Position numbers and translations under genes: made by a program. Positions 16,227 through 29,308 of a stretch of DNA of 48,043 nt are shown here, one piece after another. The first letter of the stretch is position 1, and each line of letters begins with the position of its first letter. Where the stretch lies: the NCBI RefSeq assembly GCF_009193185.1, contig NZ_VUKF01000037.1:1-48043 (forward strand), read 5' to 3'. The stretch is from Georgenia thermotolerans (lineage in GTDB: Bacteria > Actinomycetota > Actinomycetes > Actinomycetales > Actinomycetaceae). Below the pieces are notes generated by a model. The model saw only the letters and a list, made by a program, of their open reading frames with translations, did no database searches and was not told where the DNA came from.

Positions 16227-18425
16227 TCACCACAGGTCGGGCGGGTCGACCTGCACCCGGACGGCCCCGGCCTCCTTCCGGGCGCTGCGGGCGGCGGCGG
16301 CATGGGCCAGGGCGCGGCACAGCGCGGTGCCGCGCCGCCGCTCGACGCGCAGCACGGCGCGCACCTCCGTCTCCGGCGGCGTGGCCGCTACGGCGCGTGC
16401 CGTGCCGCGGGTCCGTGCCCCGCTGCGGCGGCCGCCCGCACGCTCGTCGGCCTCCGGTGCGGCGTCGCCGGGGCGCCGGGGGACGACCTCCACTGGGCCG
16501 AGGACCTCCAGCCCCTCGAGCGGCTCGAGGTGACCGAGGAATGACCGCACGGCCGCCGGCGGCCCCTGCACCGCGGCCATCCGCACGGCGGGCGGGAAGG
16601 CCAGCTCGGTCCGCTCGGCGAGCTCCCGCTCGGCGAAGCCGGCGGGGTCCCAGCGCACGAGCGCCTGGGCGGGGACCGGCGCGGGCTGGCCGAGCAGCAT
16701 GACCCGCCCGCCGTCGGAGGCGCCCCGCACCAGCGCCGCGGCCCCGAGCCAGCGGCGCAAAGCCTCGGCGGACGCCCACAGCTCGGGCCGGGAGGTGCTG
16801 ACCGCCCCGTCGAGGAGGAGTGCGGCGACGTACCCGCCCTGGGCGACCGGCTCCGCCCCCGGCGTGGCGACCACCAGGCGCGGTCGGTCGTCCACGGTCT
16901 CGACGACGCCGTGGCTGGCGGTGGTGCCGGAGACGACGACGGGCACCGACGGGAAGGCCCGGCCGAGCTCCTCGGCGGTGCGGTTGGAGCCGACACGGCC
17001 GGCGCGCAGCGCGGTGGCCCCGCAGGTGGGGCACGCCCAGTCGGTCGCGTGCCGCCCACACCAGGAGCAGGTCGGTGCGGCGCCGGCGCGCTCCAGGCGC
17101 AGCGGCCCGTGGCAGGCGCGGCAGCGGGCTGGTTCGCGGCACCGCGCGCAGGCCACGACGGGGACGTAGCCGCCCCGGGCGACCTGGACCAGCACTGGGC
17201 CGGATTCCAGGGCGTTCTTGGCGAGGCGCCAGGCCGGGTGCGGGATGCGGGCGGCGGCCGCGGCGCCCTCCCGCGCGAGGTCAACCTCCGTGGGCGCCTC
17301 GACGCGGGGGGTCGCCGCCCGCAGCGCCTCGCGGGGTGCCTGGACGGGATGGGCCCAGCGCGTGTCGACGAGCAGCTGCGCCTCGACCGTGCGGGCGAAC
17401 CCGCCGACCAGCAGGGCCGCCCGCTCCTGCTCGGCCCGCAGCGCGAGCACCTGGCGGGCGTGGGGGTAGGGCGCGTGGGGCTCGGCGAGCCGGTCGTCGC
17501 CGTCGTCGAAGATCACGCACAGCCCGAGGTCCTGGACCGGGGCGAACGCCGCCGCGCGAGTGCCCACGACGACGCGCGCGTCGCCCAGCAGCGCGCGGAG
17601 GAAGGCGCGGTAACGCTTGGAGGGGCCGTCGTCGGCGACCAGGCGCACGACCGGCTCGTCCGGCAGCACCGCCGCCAGAGCGTCGACGACCTGGGTGACG
17701 TGGCGGGTGGTGGGGACGACGACAAGGACCCCGCGGCCGGAGGCACGGGCTGCCTGCGCGGCCTCCGCCACGGCCAGCGGCCAGGCGGCGATGGGCGCGG
17801 GACCGTCGGCCGCCGCCGGGACGGGCGCGGGTGCGGCGGAGTGATGACCGGGCAGCGCGGTCCACACCGCGCGCGGGCTCTCCCCCGCCGCCAGGTGCCG
17901 CAGGAAGGCCGGGCCGCCGGTGTAGGCCCGCCAGGCCCATCCCTCCGGCGCGGGCACCGTCGGCGCCTCGCCGGCGCCGTGCTTGTCCAGGACCGCCTTC
18001 TCCGTGGTGGCGTGCCGCGGGGGCACCGCGAGGCGCACGACGTCCATGAGCGTGCCGGCGTACCGGTCCGCGACCGCGCGGCACAGCGCGAGCACGGTCG
18101 GCGTGAGCACGGGCACGGCGGAGACGGCGCGGCGTAGCGGCGCCAGCGTCGCGTGGTGGTCCGTGTCCGCACGCCGCTCGACCACGAACGCGGAGCGGTC
18201 CCGGCCGGCGAAGCGGACCTGCACGCGGGTGCCCGGCAGCGCCGTCGCCGCCATGGCCGGCGGCACGAGGTAGTCGAAGGTGTGGTCCAGGTGCGGCAGG
18301 GGCACGTCCACCACGACGCGCGCGACCGGGTCGGTGACACCGGCGCCGTCGACGGCGACCGGAGCGGCCGCGGGCAGATCGAGCAGCGCCCCCTGCTGGG
18401 GGCGGGAGCTGCTCGGCGGGGTCAT
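16227..18425 (-). CDS. priA: PriA-like primosomal protein N' without helicase motifs
   Basis: A 732-residue protein with the PriA 3' DNA-binding domain at the N-terminus (VARVVVDVPLPHLDHTFDYL, residues 34-53) and the intact zinc-binding region with eight cysteines (residues 426-468). The ATPase core is degenerate: no Walker A Gly-Lys-Thr exists in residues 190-240, and the DEEH box of active PriA is replaced by IFDDGDDRL (305-313). Actinobacterial PriA proteins are known to be of this inactive type, so it is best seen as a DNA-binding replication-restart scaffold, not a helicase. Upstream is metK with 192 bases between; GAGGAC precedes the ATG closely. Confidence 0.88.
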   Translation of the reverse strand: MTPPSSSRPQQGALLDLPAAAPVAVDGAGVTDPVARVVVDVPLPHLDHTFDYLVPPAMAATALPGTRVQVRFAGRDRSAFVVERRADTDHHATLAPLRRAVSAVPVLTPTVLALCRAVADRYAGTLMDVVRLAVPPRHATTEKAVLDKHGAGEAPTVPAPEGWAWRAYTGGPAFLRHLAAGESPRAVWTALPGHHSAAPAPVPAAADGPAPIAAWPLAVAEAAQAARASGRGVLVVVPTTRHVTQVVDALAAVLPDEPVVRLVADDGPSKRYRAFLRALLGDARVVVGTRAAAFAPVQDLGLCVIFDDGDDRLAEPHAPYPHARQVLALRAEQERAALLVGGFARTVEAQLLVDTRWAHPVQAPREALRAATPRVEAPTEVDLAREGAAAAARIPHPAWRLAKNALESGPVLVQVARGGYVPVVACARCREPARCRACHGPLRLERAGAAPTCSWCGRHATDWACPTCGATALRAGRVGSNRTAEELGRAFPSVPVVVSGTTASHGVVETVDDRPRLVVATPGAEPVAQGGYVAALLLDGAVSTSRPELWASAEALRRWLGAAALVRGASDGGRVMLLGQPAPVPAQALVRWDPAGFAERELAERTELAFPPAVRMAAVQGPPAAVRSFLGHLEPLEGLEVLGPVEVVPRRPGDAAPEADERAGGRRSGARTRGTARAVAATPPETEVRAVLRVERRRGTALCRALAHAAAARSARKEAGAVRVQVDPPDLW

Positions 18426-18617
18426 GTCCTCATCTCATCACGCGCCGCCGACACGCTGCGCCAAGGCCGTGCGTAGACGGCCGGCGGCCCGGCGCACCGG
18501 GACACCGGCGGGAGGGGACGCGCCGGGACACCGGCGCGAAGAGCCGGCGCGACGCACCCGCGTGCAGCACCGGCGCGACGGGTACCCGCCGCCGTGCCGC
18601 CGTTGGCCCGGTGGGCG

Positions 18618-19820
18618 TCAGCCGACGACGGCGCGCAGGTCGGCGACGCGGTCGGTGCGCTCCCAGGTGAACTCGGGCAGCTCGCGGCCGAAGTGCCCGT
18701 AGGCGGAGGTGTGCCGGAAGATCGGGCGCAGCAGGTCCAGGTCGCGGATGATCGCGGCCGGGCGCAGGTCGAACACCTCGCGGATGGCCATCTGGATGTG
18801 CTCCACCGGCACCGTCTCGGTGCCGAAGGTCTCCACGTACAGCCCCACCGGGTGCGCCTTGCCGATCGCGTAGGCCACCTGCACCTCGCAGCGGCGCGCC
18901 AGCCCCGCGGCCACGACGTTCTTGGCCACCCACCGCATCGCGTACGCGGCGGAGCGGTCCACCTTCGAGGGGTCCTTGCCGGAGAACGCCCCGCCGCCGT
19001 GGCGGGCCATGCCGCCGTAGGTGTCGACGATGATCTTCCGCCCGGTCAGCCCGGCGTCACCCATCGGCCCGCCGACCTCGAACTTGCCGGTGGGGTTGAC
19101 CAGCAGGTCGAACCCGTCGGCGCGCAGGTCCACCCCGGCCTCCTCCAGCACCGGGGCGACCACCTCGCGGGCGACCTGCCCGTGCAGCAGGTCCTGGCGC
19201 ACCCACCCGTCGTGCTGGGTGGAGACCACCACGGTGTCCAGGCTCACCGGCCGGTCGCCGTCGTAGCCGATGGTCACCTGGGTCTTCCCGTCCGGGCGCA
19301 ACCCGGCGACGATGCCCTCCTTGCGCACCTTCGCCAGCCGCTCGGCCAGCCGGTGCGCCAGGTAGATCGGCAGCGGCATCAGCTGCGGGGTGTCGTCGCA
19401 GGCGTAGCCGAACATCAGGCCCTGGTCCCCCGCGCCCTGGATGTCCAGCGCGTCGTAGGCGGCGGAGTCCTCCCGGCCCTCGACGGACTTGCTCACCCCG
19501 GCCGAGATGTCCGGCGACTGCTGGCCGATGGAGATCGACACCCCGCACGAGCGCCCGTCGAAGCCGATGTTGGAGGAGGTGTACCCGATCCGGGTGACCT
19601 CGTCGCGCACGATCTGCGGGATCTCCACGTACGCGTCGGTGGTCACCTCGCCCACCACGTGCACCAGGCCGGTGGTCACCATCGTCTCCACCGCCACCCG
19701 GGCGGTGGGGTCCTGTTCGAGGATCGCGTCGAGGATGCTGTCCGAGATGCGGTCGCAGACCTTGTCCGGATGCCCCTCGGTCACCGACTCCGAGGTGAAC
19801 TGGCGCTGTGCAGAAGTCAC
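18618..19820 (-). CDS. metK: S-adenosylmethionine synthetase
   Basis: A 400-residue enzyme of standard length making SAM from methionine and ATP. Motifs: [16 protein letters not shown] at the N-terminus with the ATP-binding His, the [12 protein letters not shown] hexapeptide region, and [19 protein letters not shown], the P-loop-like signature. The GTG start overlaps the coaBC stop by 4 bp (GTGA). Position after coaBC is conserved in actinobacteria. The SAM made here is the donor used by RsmB downstream, though nothing shows direct coordination. Confidence 0.97.
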   Translation of the reverse strand: MTSAQRQFTSESVTEGHPDKVCDRISDSILDAILEQDPTARVAVETMVTTGLVHVVGEVTTDAYVEIPQIVRDEVTRIGYTSSNIGFDGRSCGVSISIGQQSPDISAGVSKSVEGREDSAAYDALDIQGAGDQGLMFGYACDDTPQLMPLPIYLAHRLAERLAKVRKEGIVAGLRPDGKTQVTIGYDGDRPVSLDTVVVSTQHDGWVRQDLLHGQVAREVVAPVLEEAGVDLRADGFDLLVNPTGKFEVGGPMGDAGLTGRKIIVDTYGGMARHGGGAFSGKDPSKVDRSAAYAMRWVAKNVVAAGLARRCEVQVAYAIGKAHPVGLYVETFGTETVPVEHIQMAIREVFDLRPAAIIRDLDLLRPIFRHTSAYGHFGRELPEFTWERTDRVADLRAVVG

Positions 19821-21253
19821 CGGTCGATCGTAGTCGCCATACGCAGCCGGTCCGCGACGGCGTCCAGCAGGGCGTCGGCGACCACCGCCTTGCTGCCCTC
19901 CGCGCTGGCGAGGACCTCGCCGGCGGCGTCGAGCACGGTGACGGAGTTGGGCACGTCGCCGAAGCCCACGGCGGAGCCGACCTCGTTGACGGCGAGCAGG
20001 TCGGCGCCCTTGCGGCGGGCCTTGGCACGGCCGTGCTCGAGCACGTCGCCCTCGCTGTCACCGGTCTCGGCGGCGAAGCCGACGACGACCTGGCCGGGCC
20101 GCAGCCGCTCGGCGGCGAGCTCGGCGAGGATGTCGGGGTTCTTCACCAGCTCGATGGGGGCCGGGCCCGCGGCGGTCTTCTTGATCTTGTGGGCGGCGCT
20201 GGTCGCCGGCCGGAAGTCGGCGACGGCGGCGGCCATGACGACGACGTCGGCGCGGGTGGCCGCGGCGCGGACGGCGTCGCGCAGCTGCGCGGTGGTCTCC
20301 ACCTCGCGTACCTCGATGGCCGGCGCGTCCGGGAGCAGCGCCTTGTCGACGTTGGCGGCCACGAGGACGACCCGGGCCCCGCGCCGGGCGGCGGCGGCGG
20401 CGATCGCCACCCCCTGCCGGCCGCTGGAGCGGTTGCCGAGGAATCGCACGGGATCGAGCGGCTCGCGGGTGCCGCCCGCGGAGACGACGACCAGGCGGCC
20501 GGCGAGGTCGCCGGCGGCCGGTGCCCCGCCGTCGTGCGTGCCGGCGTCCGGTACGGCGCCGTCGTGCGTGGCGGCGGCCGGTGCGGCGCCGTCGTGCGGG
20601 ACGGCGCCGGCGTGCGTGGTGGCGTCGGCGTGCGCGGTGGCATCGACGGACACCGGCGCACCGCCCGGCGCGCGCCCGACCAGCGCCAGCGCGGCGTCGA
20701 CGATCGCAGGGGGCTCGGGCAGGCGTCCGGGGCCCGTGTCGGCGCCGGTGAGGCGGCCGGAGTCGGGGTCGAGCACGTGGATGCCGCGGCCGCGCAGGGT
20801 CGCGACGTTGGCCTGGGTGGCGGGGTTGAGCCACATCTCGGTGTGCATCGCGGGAGCCAGCAGCACCGGGCAGGTCACGGTGAGGAGGGTGGTGCTCAGC
20901 AGGTCGTCGGCGAGGCCGGCGGCCGCCTTGGCGAGGAGGTTCGCCGTCGCCGGGGCCACGACGAGCAGGTCCGCGCCACGGCCGAGGGCCACGTGGTCGA
21001 CGTGCTCGGCGTCGTCGAAGACGCCGGTGCGCACCGGCTCCCCGGACAGCGCCTCCCAGGTGGGCCGGCCGACCATGCGCAGGGCGGACTCGGTGGGGAC
21101 GACCCGCACGTGGTGCCCGGCCTCGCGCAGCAGGCGCAGCACGTAGGCGGCCTTGTAGGCGGCGATCCCGCCGGTGACCCCCAGGACGATGCGCAACGCG
21201 CCGCCCGTCCCCTGCGGGGGCGTGGCGGCGCGTGTGCCGGGACTCTCCGTCAT
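19817..21253 (-). CDS. coaBC: Bifunctional phosphopantothenoylcysteine decarboxylase / phosphopantothenate-cysteine ligase
   Basis: A 478-residue fusion for two successive steps of coenzyme A synthesis. CoaC (about 20-195): FMN-binding [10 protein letters not shown], catalytic His87 in DHVALGR, and APAMHTEMW, where the PAMN Asn of E. coli is His137. The lid cysteine of E. coli CoaC is replaced by Gly170 in [14 protein letters not shown] believe both changes are common in actinobacteria. CoaB (from 250): [20 protein letters not shown] and the HKIKK segment. The linker 196-248 is a repetitive Thr/His/Asp/Gly/Ala stretch. Start chosen at ATG 21253, 10 bases after the rpoZ stop; no clear Shine-Dalgarno. 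Confidence 0.94.
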   Translation of the reverse strand: MTESPGTRAATPPQGTGGALRIVLGVTGGIAAYKAAYVLRLLREAGHHVRVVPTESALRMVGRPTWEALSGEPVRTGVFDDAEHVDHVALGRGADLLVVAPATANLLAKAAAGLADDLLSTTLLTVTCPVLLAPAMHTEMWLNPATQANVATLRGRGIHVLDPDSGRLTGADTGPGRLPEPPAIVDAALALVGRAPGGAPVSVDATAHADATTHAGAVPHDGAAPAAATHDGAVPDAGTHDGGAPAAGDLAGRLVVVSAGGTREPLDPVRFLGNRSSGRQGVAIAAAAARRGARVVLVAANVDKALLPDAPAIEVREVETTAQLRDAVRAAATRADVVVMAAAVADFRPATSAAHKIKKTAAGPAPIELVKNPDILAELAAERLRPGQVVVGFAAETGDSEGDVLEHGRAKARRKGADLLAVNEVGSAVGFGDVPNSVTVLDAAGEVLASAEGSKAVVADALLDAVADRLRMATTIDR

Positions 21254-21263
21254 GCCGACGAGG

Positions 21264-21527
21264 CTAGTCCTCAATCCGGGTGAGGGTGAGCATGCCTTCG
21301 TTGACCTCGCGCAGCGCGATGGACAGCGGCTTGTCCTCCTGCGCGGCCGGCACGAGCGGGCCGACGAACTCGAGGAGGCCCTCCTGGAGCTGGGCGTTGT
21401 AGGTGTTGATCTGCCGGGCGCGCTTCGCGGCGTAGATCGCCAGGGCGTACTTGGAGTCGACCTTCTCGAGCAGCTCGTCGATCGGCGGGTCGGTGATGCC
21501 CTCGGGGGCGGCGACGGTTCCGTACAT
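21264..21527 (-). CDS. rpoZ: RNA polymerase omega subunit
   Basis: An 87-residue small subunit that assists beta-prime folding. [31 protein letters not shown] is the conserved omega core with the [10 protein letters not shown] motif. AGAAGG lies seven bases before the ATG. Placement between gmk and coaBC is the standard actinobacterial order. Confidence 0.96.
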   Translation of the reverse strand: MYGTVAAPEGITDPPIDELLEKVDSKYALAIYAAKRARQINTYNAQLQEGLLEFVGPLVPAAQEDKPLSIALREVNEGMLTLTRIED

Positions 21528-21587
21528 GCGTGACCTTCTTAGGGCTCGATGGTTCGGTGACGCGCCGGCGTGGGCGCATACAGCCTT

Positions 21588-22193
21588 CTATGCTACCTGC
21601 TCCTGCAACCCCATGAGGCGCATCAGCTCGTCCGTGGCACGTGTCACGTCGTCGTTGACGACGACGTGGTCGAACTCGGTGACGGCGTCGAGCTCCTGGC
21701 GCGCGGTGGCCAGGCGCCGCTCGCGCTCCTCGGGCCCCTCGGTGCCGCGGCCGACCAGGCGGTGCACGAGCTCGTCGAACGTGGGCGGGGCGAGGAAGAC
21801 GAACTGGGCCTCGGGCATCGCCACGCGCACCTGCCGGGCGCCCTGCAGGTCGAGCTCGAGGAGGACCGGGCGGCCGGCGCCGAGCTGGCGCTCGACCGGC
21901 TCGCGGGGGGTGCCGTAGCGGTGCACCCCGTGCACGACCGCCCACTCGAGCATCTGCCCGGTGGCGACCAGCTCGTCGAAGCGCTCGGGCGTGACGAAGT
22001 GGTAGTGCACGCCCTCGACCTCACCGGGCCGCTGCGGGCGGGTGGTGCAGGAGACCGAGATCCACAGGTCGGGCCGACGACGGCGCATCTCCGCGCTCAC
22101 CGTGCCCTTGCCGACCGCCGTGGGCCCGGACAGCACCGTAAGGCGGGCGGGCGTGGTGGTCGGCGGCGGGCTGGCGGGGGCGGGGTCGGTCAT
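21588..22193 (-). CDS. gmk: Guanylate kinase
   Basis: A 201-residue enzyme phosphorylating GMP to GDP. After a Pro/Thr-rich N-terminal tail comes the P-loop LSGPTAVGKGTV, then SCTTRPQRPGEVEGVHYHFV for GMP binding, and LELDLQGARQV. The frame continues upstream to 22553, but that part is a shadow of mihF; ATG 22193 fits the family. AGGA lies 10 bases before it. A 60-base spacer separates it from rpoZ. Confidence 0.96.
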   Translation of the reverse strand: MTDPAPASPPPTTTPARLTVLSGPTAVGKGTVSAEMRRRRPDLWISVSCTTRPQRPGEVEGVHYHFVTPERFDELVATGQMLEWAVVHGVHRYGTPREPVERQLGAGRPVLLELDLQGARQVRVAMPEAQFVFLAPPTFDELVHRLVGRGTEGPEERERRLATARQELDAVTEFDHVVVNDDVTRATDELMRLMGLQEQVA

Positions 22194-22272
22194 GGTTGCC
22201 CATCCTGCCAGGGCGGCACCGCGGGGCGGAAAACGGCCGGAGACCGTCTGTGGCTGGGGTGGGGGCGGGCGG

Positions 22273-22584
22273 TCAGCCGAAGCGCTCGACCAGCGAGGCG
22301 GCCTGGTGCGGGCCCAGGCCGCGCACGCGCCGGGCCTCGGAGATCCCGATCTCGGCCATGAGGGAGCGTGCCGTGGCCTTGCCCACACCGGGCAGCGCCT
22401 CGAGCAGGGAGACGACCTTGAGCTTGGCGAGGGCGTCGTCGGTGCGCGCCGCCTCGAGGACCTCGGAGAGCCGCACCTGGGAGTACTTGAGCTTGCTCTT
22501 GACCTCGGCGCGGGTCGCGCGCGCGGCGGCGGCCTTTGCCAGGGCGGCGGCACGCTGTTCGGGGGTCAACGGCGGCAGGGCCAC
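22273..22584 (-). CDS. mihF: Actinobacterial integration host factor (mIHF)
   Basis: A 103-residue nucleoid-associated DNA-binding protein restricted to actinobacteria. The conserved N-terminus ALPPLTPEQRAAALAKA and the helix-two-turn-helix VVSLLEALPGVGKATARSLM are both present. The frame reaches back to a TTG at 22629, but GTG at 22584 gives the standard N-terminus and has GAGGTG six bases upstream; a GTG at 22593 is the alternative. It sits before gmk, its usual neighbour. Confidence 0.94.
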   Translation of the reverse strand: MALPPLTPEQRAAALAKAAAARATRAEVKSKLKYSQVRLSEVLEAARTDDALAKLKVVSLLEALPGVGKATARSLMAEIGISEARRVRGLGPHQAASLVERFG

Positions 22585-22715
22585 GTCGGTCACCTCGTCT
22601 GGAGCAGGGAGGGCGGTGGGGACTCGCAAGGGGACTCGCTATCTCTCCACGGTACCGGCAAGCTCCGCCGCTGGTGAGGGAACCGTGACAGCCGCCGCCC
22701 CCGCTCCGCGCGTCG

Positions 22716-23639
22716 TCACGGGACCCCCGGCGCGGCCTCCCCCGGCACCTGCTGGGCCGCATCGCCCTGCACGTCGTGCGCCGTCTCGCCGATCACCCGC
22801 GGCATCTCCTCGAGCACCTCCTGCGCACGGCGCACCGCTTCCTCGAGGCCCCGGCTGTGCGCGCCGCGCCAGAACGGCCGCCCGCACCGGGCGCAGCGGG
22901 CGAACTCGTCGTAGGTGCGCCGGGTCCCGGCCGGCAGCAGCTCCCCCAGCTCCGCCTTCGTCGTGGCCTCGAGCGGGCCGCCGCAGACCAGGCAGCGCGT
23001 CCAGGGCGCGAGCGGCGGGGCGAAGCGCCGCAGCACCTCGGCCGTCTGGGGCTCGACGGCGGTGGCCCGCACGAAGGCCGCGTGGCGGGGCGGGACGGAC
23101 AGGGCCCGGCGGCGCAGCAGCTCCCGGTCGCGGGTGAGCAGCACGCGGTCCTCGGCCAGTGCCGTGGCGGCCAGGTCGTCGTCGGCGGCGTCGCGGGCGT
23201 AGGCGACGTCGAGGCCGAGCAGGCGCAGCCGCCGCGCCAGCGAACCGAGGTGGACGTCCAGGACGAAGCGCGGCGGGGAGGTGGGCGCCGGCTGCGGCGC
23301 CGGCACCGCCGGCACGAGGAGCCGGGCGCCGACGGCGCGCGCCGCCGGGTCCACCGGGTCGTCGTCCAGCACGAGCTGTCCGACCTCGGTCAGGGGCACG
23401 CCGAGCGCCTGGACGACGTGCCCCACCGTCACCGCCGGGTCCGCCGGCACGGTGAGCGCGGGGCGGCGCCGCGGGGGCGGCAGGTGGAAGCGCAGCGCGG
23501 GCGCGACCTCCACCCGGAGCGTCCCCGCGGGGAGGTCCCTCGCCGGGGCCTCGCCCGCTGGGACGTCGCTCGCTGGGACGCCCCCCGCTGGGACGTCGCC
23601 CGCGGGGATGTCCGGGACGGGGCCGCGGCCGCCGGCCAC
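22716..23639 (-). CDS. Mut7-C RNase-domain protein with ubiquitin-like N-terminal domain
   Basis: A 307-residue protein. Residues 1-40 are pentapeptide repeats of the form xxPAG. A ThiS/ubiquitin-like domain follows (about 41-110: RVEVAPALRFHLPPP to GARLLVPAV), then a PIN-like Mut7-C domain (RFVLDVHLGSLARRLRLLGLDVAY, LAEDRVLLTRDRELLRRR, acidic residues retained) and a zinc ribbon with two CxxC pairs (RCLVCGGP and FARCARCGRPFW). The C-terminal 30 residues are low-complexity. It is predicted to act on RNA; no substrate is known to me. The GTG start lies one base after the pyrF stop, so it belongs to the pyrimidine operon transcript. Confidence 0.82.
   Translation of the reverse strand: MAGGRGPVPDIPAGDVPAGGVPASDVPAGEAPARDLPAGTLRVEVAPALRFHLPPPRRRPALTVPADPAVTVGHVVQALGVPLTEVGQLVLDDDPVDPAARAVGARLLVPAVPAPQPAPTSPPRFVLDVHLGSLARRLRLLGLDVAYARDAADDDLAATALAEDRVLLTRDRELLRRRALSVPPRHAAFVRATAVEPQTAEVLRRFAPPLAPWTRCLVCGGPLEATTKAELGELLPAGTRRTYDEFARCARCGRPFWRGAHSRGLEEAVRRAQEVLEEMPRVIGETAHDVQGDAAQQVPGEAAPGVP
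23527..23618 (-). repeat. 15-bp repeats encoding PAG pentapeptides
   Basis: About five imperfect 15-bp units of the type CGCTGGGACGTCGCC encode DVPAG/GVPAS/EAPAR-like pentapeptides at the N-terminus of the Mut7-C protein. Confidence 0.75.
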
Positions 23640-23640
23640 G

Positions 23641-24584
23641 TCAGCCCGCCAGGGCCGCCCGGGCCTGGTCGACCGCCTGGGCCAGGGCGCCGCGCAGCGC
23701 CGCGGCGTCCGGCCCGCCGCGCAGCACGCCGCGGGAGGTGGAGGCGAGCACCTGCGAGCGGGCCTCGCCGAAGACCTCCGCGAGCTCGGCCGCGCCGGCG
23801 CCCTGGGCGCCCACGCCAGGGGCCAGGAGCGGGCCGTGGACGGCGGCGAGGTCGAGGTTGAGGTCGCGCACCGCCGCCCCGACGGTCGCGCCGACCACCA
23901 GGCCGACGGACCCTAGCGGGGCGCCGTCGTCGGCGGCGTTCTCGGCGCGCGCGCCGGCCACCATCTGCCCCGCCACCGAGCCCTCCACGCCGAAGGCGTG
24001 CTGGACCTGGGCGCCCTCGGGGTTGGAGGTCAGCGCCAGGACGAAGACCCCGCGCCCGCCGGCCCCGGCCGCGTCCAGCGCGGGGCGCAGCGACTCGAAA
24101 CCGAGATACGGCGAGAGCGTCACGGCGTCGGCGGCGAGCGGGGCGCCGTCGCGCAGATAGGCGTCGGCGTAGCCGGCCATGGTGGAGCCGATGTCGCCGC
24201 GCTTGACGTCGAGCACGCTGAGCGTGCCGGCATCGCGGGCGGCGGCGAGGACCTCCTCCAGGACGGCGATCCCCCGCGAGCCGTGCCGCTCGAAGAACGC
24301 CGACTGCGGCTTGAGCGCGGCCACCCGGCCGCCGAGCGCCTCGACGACGCCGAGGCTGAAGCGGCGCAGCCCGTCGACGTCGTCCGCAAGGCCCCACTGG
24401 GCGAGCAGCGCGGGGTGGGGGTCGATCCCGACGCACACCGGGCCGTGCTGCGTCATGGCGGCGGCGAGCCGGGTCCCGAAGGGGGCGGGCGCGCCGGCGG
24501 CGTCCGCCGGACCGCTCGCCTTGGCGGCGCCGGGAGCCGGCCCGGGGCCGGGAGCCGGCGCGGCTCCCGGACCCGTCGCGCTGC

Positions 24585-24588
<4 letters not shown>
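23641..24588 (-). CDS. pyrF: Orotidine 5'-phosphate decarboxylase (type 2)
   Basis: A 315-residue enzyme for the last step of UMP synthesis. The type 2 signature is clear: [33 protein letters not shown], and the catalytic [13 protein letters not shown]. The GTG start overlaps the carB stop (GTGA) and adds an Ala/Pro/Gly-rich N-terminal tail of about 35 residues not found in short family members; a later start is possible but would lose the coupling. Confidence 0.95.
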
Positions 24589-27967
<3,379 letters not shown>

Positions 27968-27968
<1 letters not shown>

Positions 27969-29308
27969 CAGCGGGCCTCGCTCTCGTCGGTGGGGATGAT
28001 GGTGGTGGCGGGTCCGGCGGCGGCGGGGGCGCCGGAGCCGGCCAGCGGCGGGGCGTCCGGGTCGCCGGTGCGCTGGCGCCGGTGGGTGAGCATGAGCCGG
28101 ACGAACCGGTCGAAGAGGTGCTCGGCGTCGTGCGGGCCGGCGGCCGCCTCGGGGTGGTACTGCACCGAGAACGCGGGGATGTCCAGGGCGCGCAGCCCCT
28201 CCACGACGTTGTCGTTGAGGGCCACGTGGGACACCTCGACCCGGCCGTACCGGCCGTCCTCGTAGGGGGCGGTCGAGGGCGCGGACACCGGGGCGTCGAC
28301 GGCGAAGCCGTGGTTGTGGGCGGTGATCTCCACCTTGCCGGTGGTGCGGTCCAGGACCGGCTGGTTGACCCCGCGGTGGCCGTACTCGAGCTTGTAGGTG
28401 CCGTAGCCCAGGGCCCGCCCGAGCAGCTGGTTGCCGAAGCAGATGCCGAAGAAGGGCAGCCCCGCGTCCAGGACGCCGCGCAGCAGGTCGACCTCGTGGG
28501 TGGCGGCCTCGGGGTCGCCGGGGCCGTTGGAGAAGAACACCCCGTCCGGCTCGTGGGCGAGGACCTCGGCGAGGGTGGTGCGCTGGGGCACCACGTGCAC
28601 CCGCACCCCGCGGGCGGCGAGCTGCTGCGGCGTGCGGGCCTTGATACCCAGGTCGACGGCGACGACGGTCGCCACCGGCTCCTGGCCGGCGAACTCCCCC
28701 GCCGGCTCGACCACGTAGGCCTCCTCGGTGGAGACCTCCCGGGCCAGGTCCGCGCCGAGCATCTGCGGGGACTCGCGCACGACGTCGAGGAGGACCTCCA
28801 TCGCCTGGTCGGTGAGGTGGTCGGCGCCGGCGGGCAGCGCGGCGCCGGAGAAGATCCCGGCCCGCATGACGCCCCGCTCGCACAGGTGGCGGGTCAGGGC
28901 GCGGGTGTCGACGTCGCAGATGCCGACGACGTCCTGGTCGGCGAGCTCGTCCTCGAGCTCGCGGGTGGCGCGCCAGCTCGACGCGCGGCGGGCGGGGTCG
29001 CGCACGACGTACCCGGCGACCCAGATCCGGGAGGACTCCGGGTCCTCCTCGTTCACGCCGGTGTTGCCGATGTGCGGGGCCGTCATGACGACGATCTGGC
29101 GGTGGTAGGAGGGGTCGGTGAGGGTCTCCTGGTAGCCGGTCATGCCGGTGGAGAAGACGATCTCGCCCACCGTCCGGCCGGTGGCGGCGTACGCGCTGCC
29201 GCGCAGCACGTACCCGTCCTCGAGCACGAGCAGCGCGGGCTCGCGCACCGCCCGGCGCGGGCCGGAGCCCGTCCGGGTCGCCGGGGTGTTCGTGGTGGGC
29301 GCGCTCAT
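27968..29308 (-). CDS. carA: Carbamoyl-phosphate synthase small subunit
   Basis: A 446-residue glutamine amidotransferase subunit, longer than the usual 380 because of a Pro/Thr/Ala-rich extension at each end. The class I triad is visible: nucleophilic Cys in [12 protein letters not shown] and His and Glu in [15 protein letters not shown]-terminal domain marker [14 protein letters not shown]. The ATG overlaps the pyrC stop (ATGA). Confidence 0.97.

Noticed and set aside
19817-21253. coaBC as a pseudogene because two E. coli catalytic residues are missing
   Set aside because: The frame is intact, all other motifs are conserved, it is in its usual gene order, and the changes look typical of actinobacteria.
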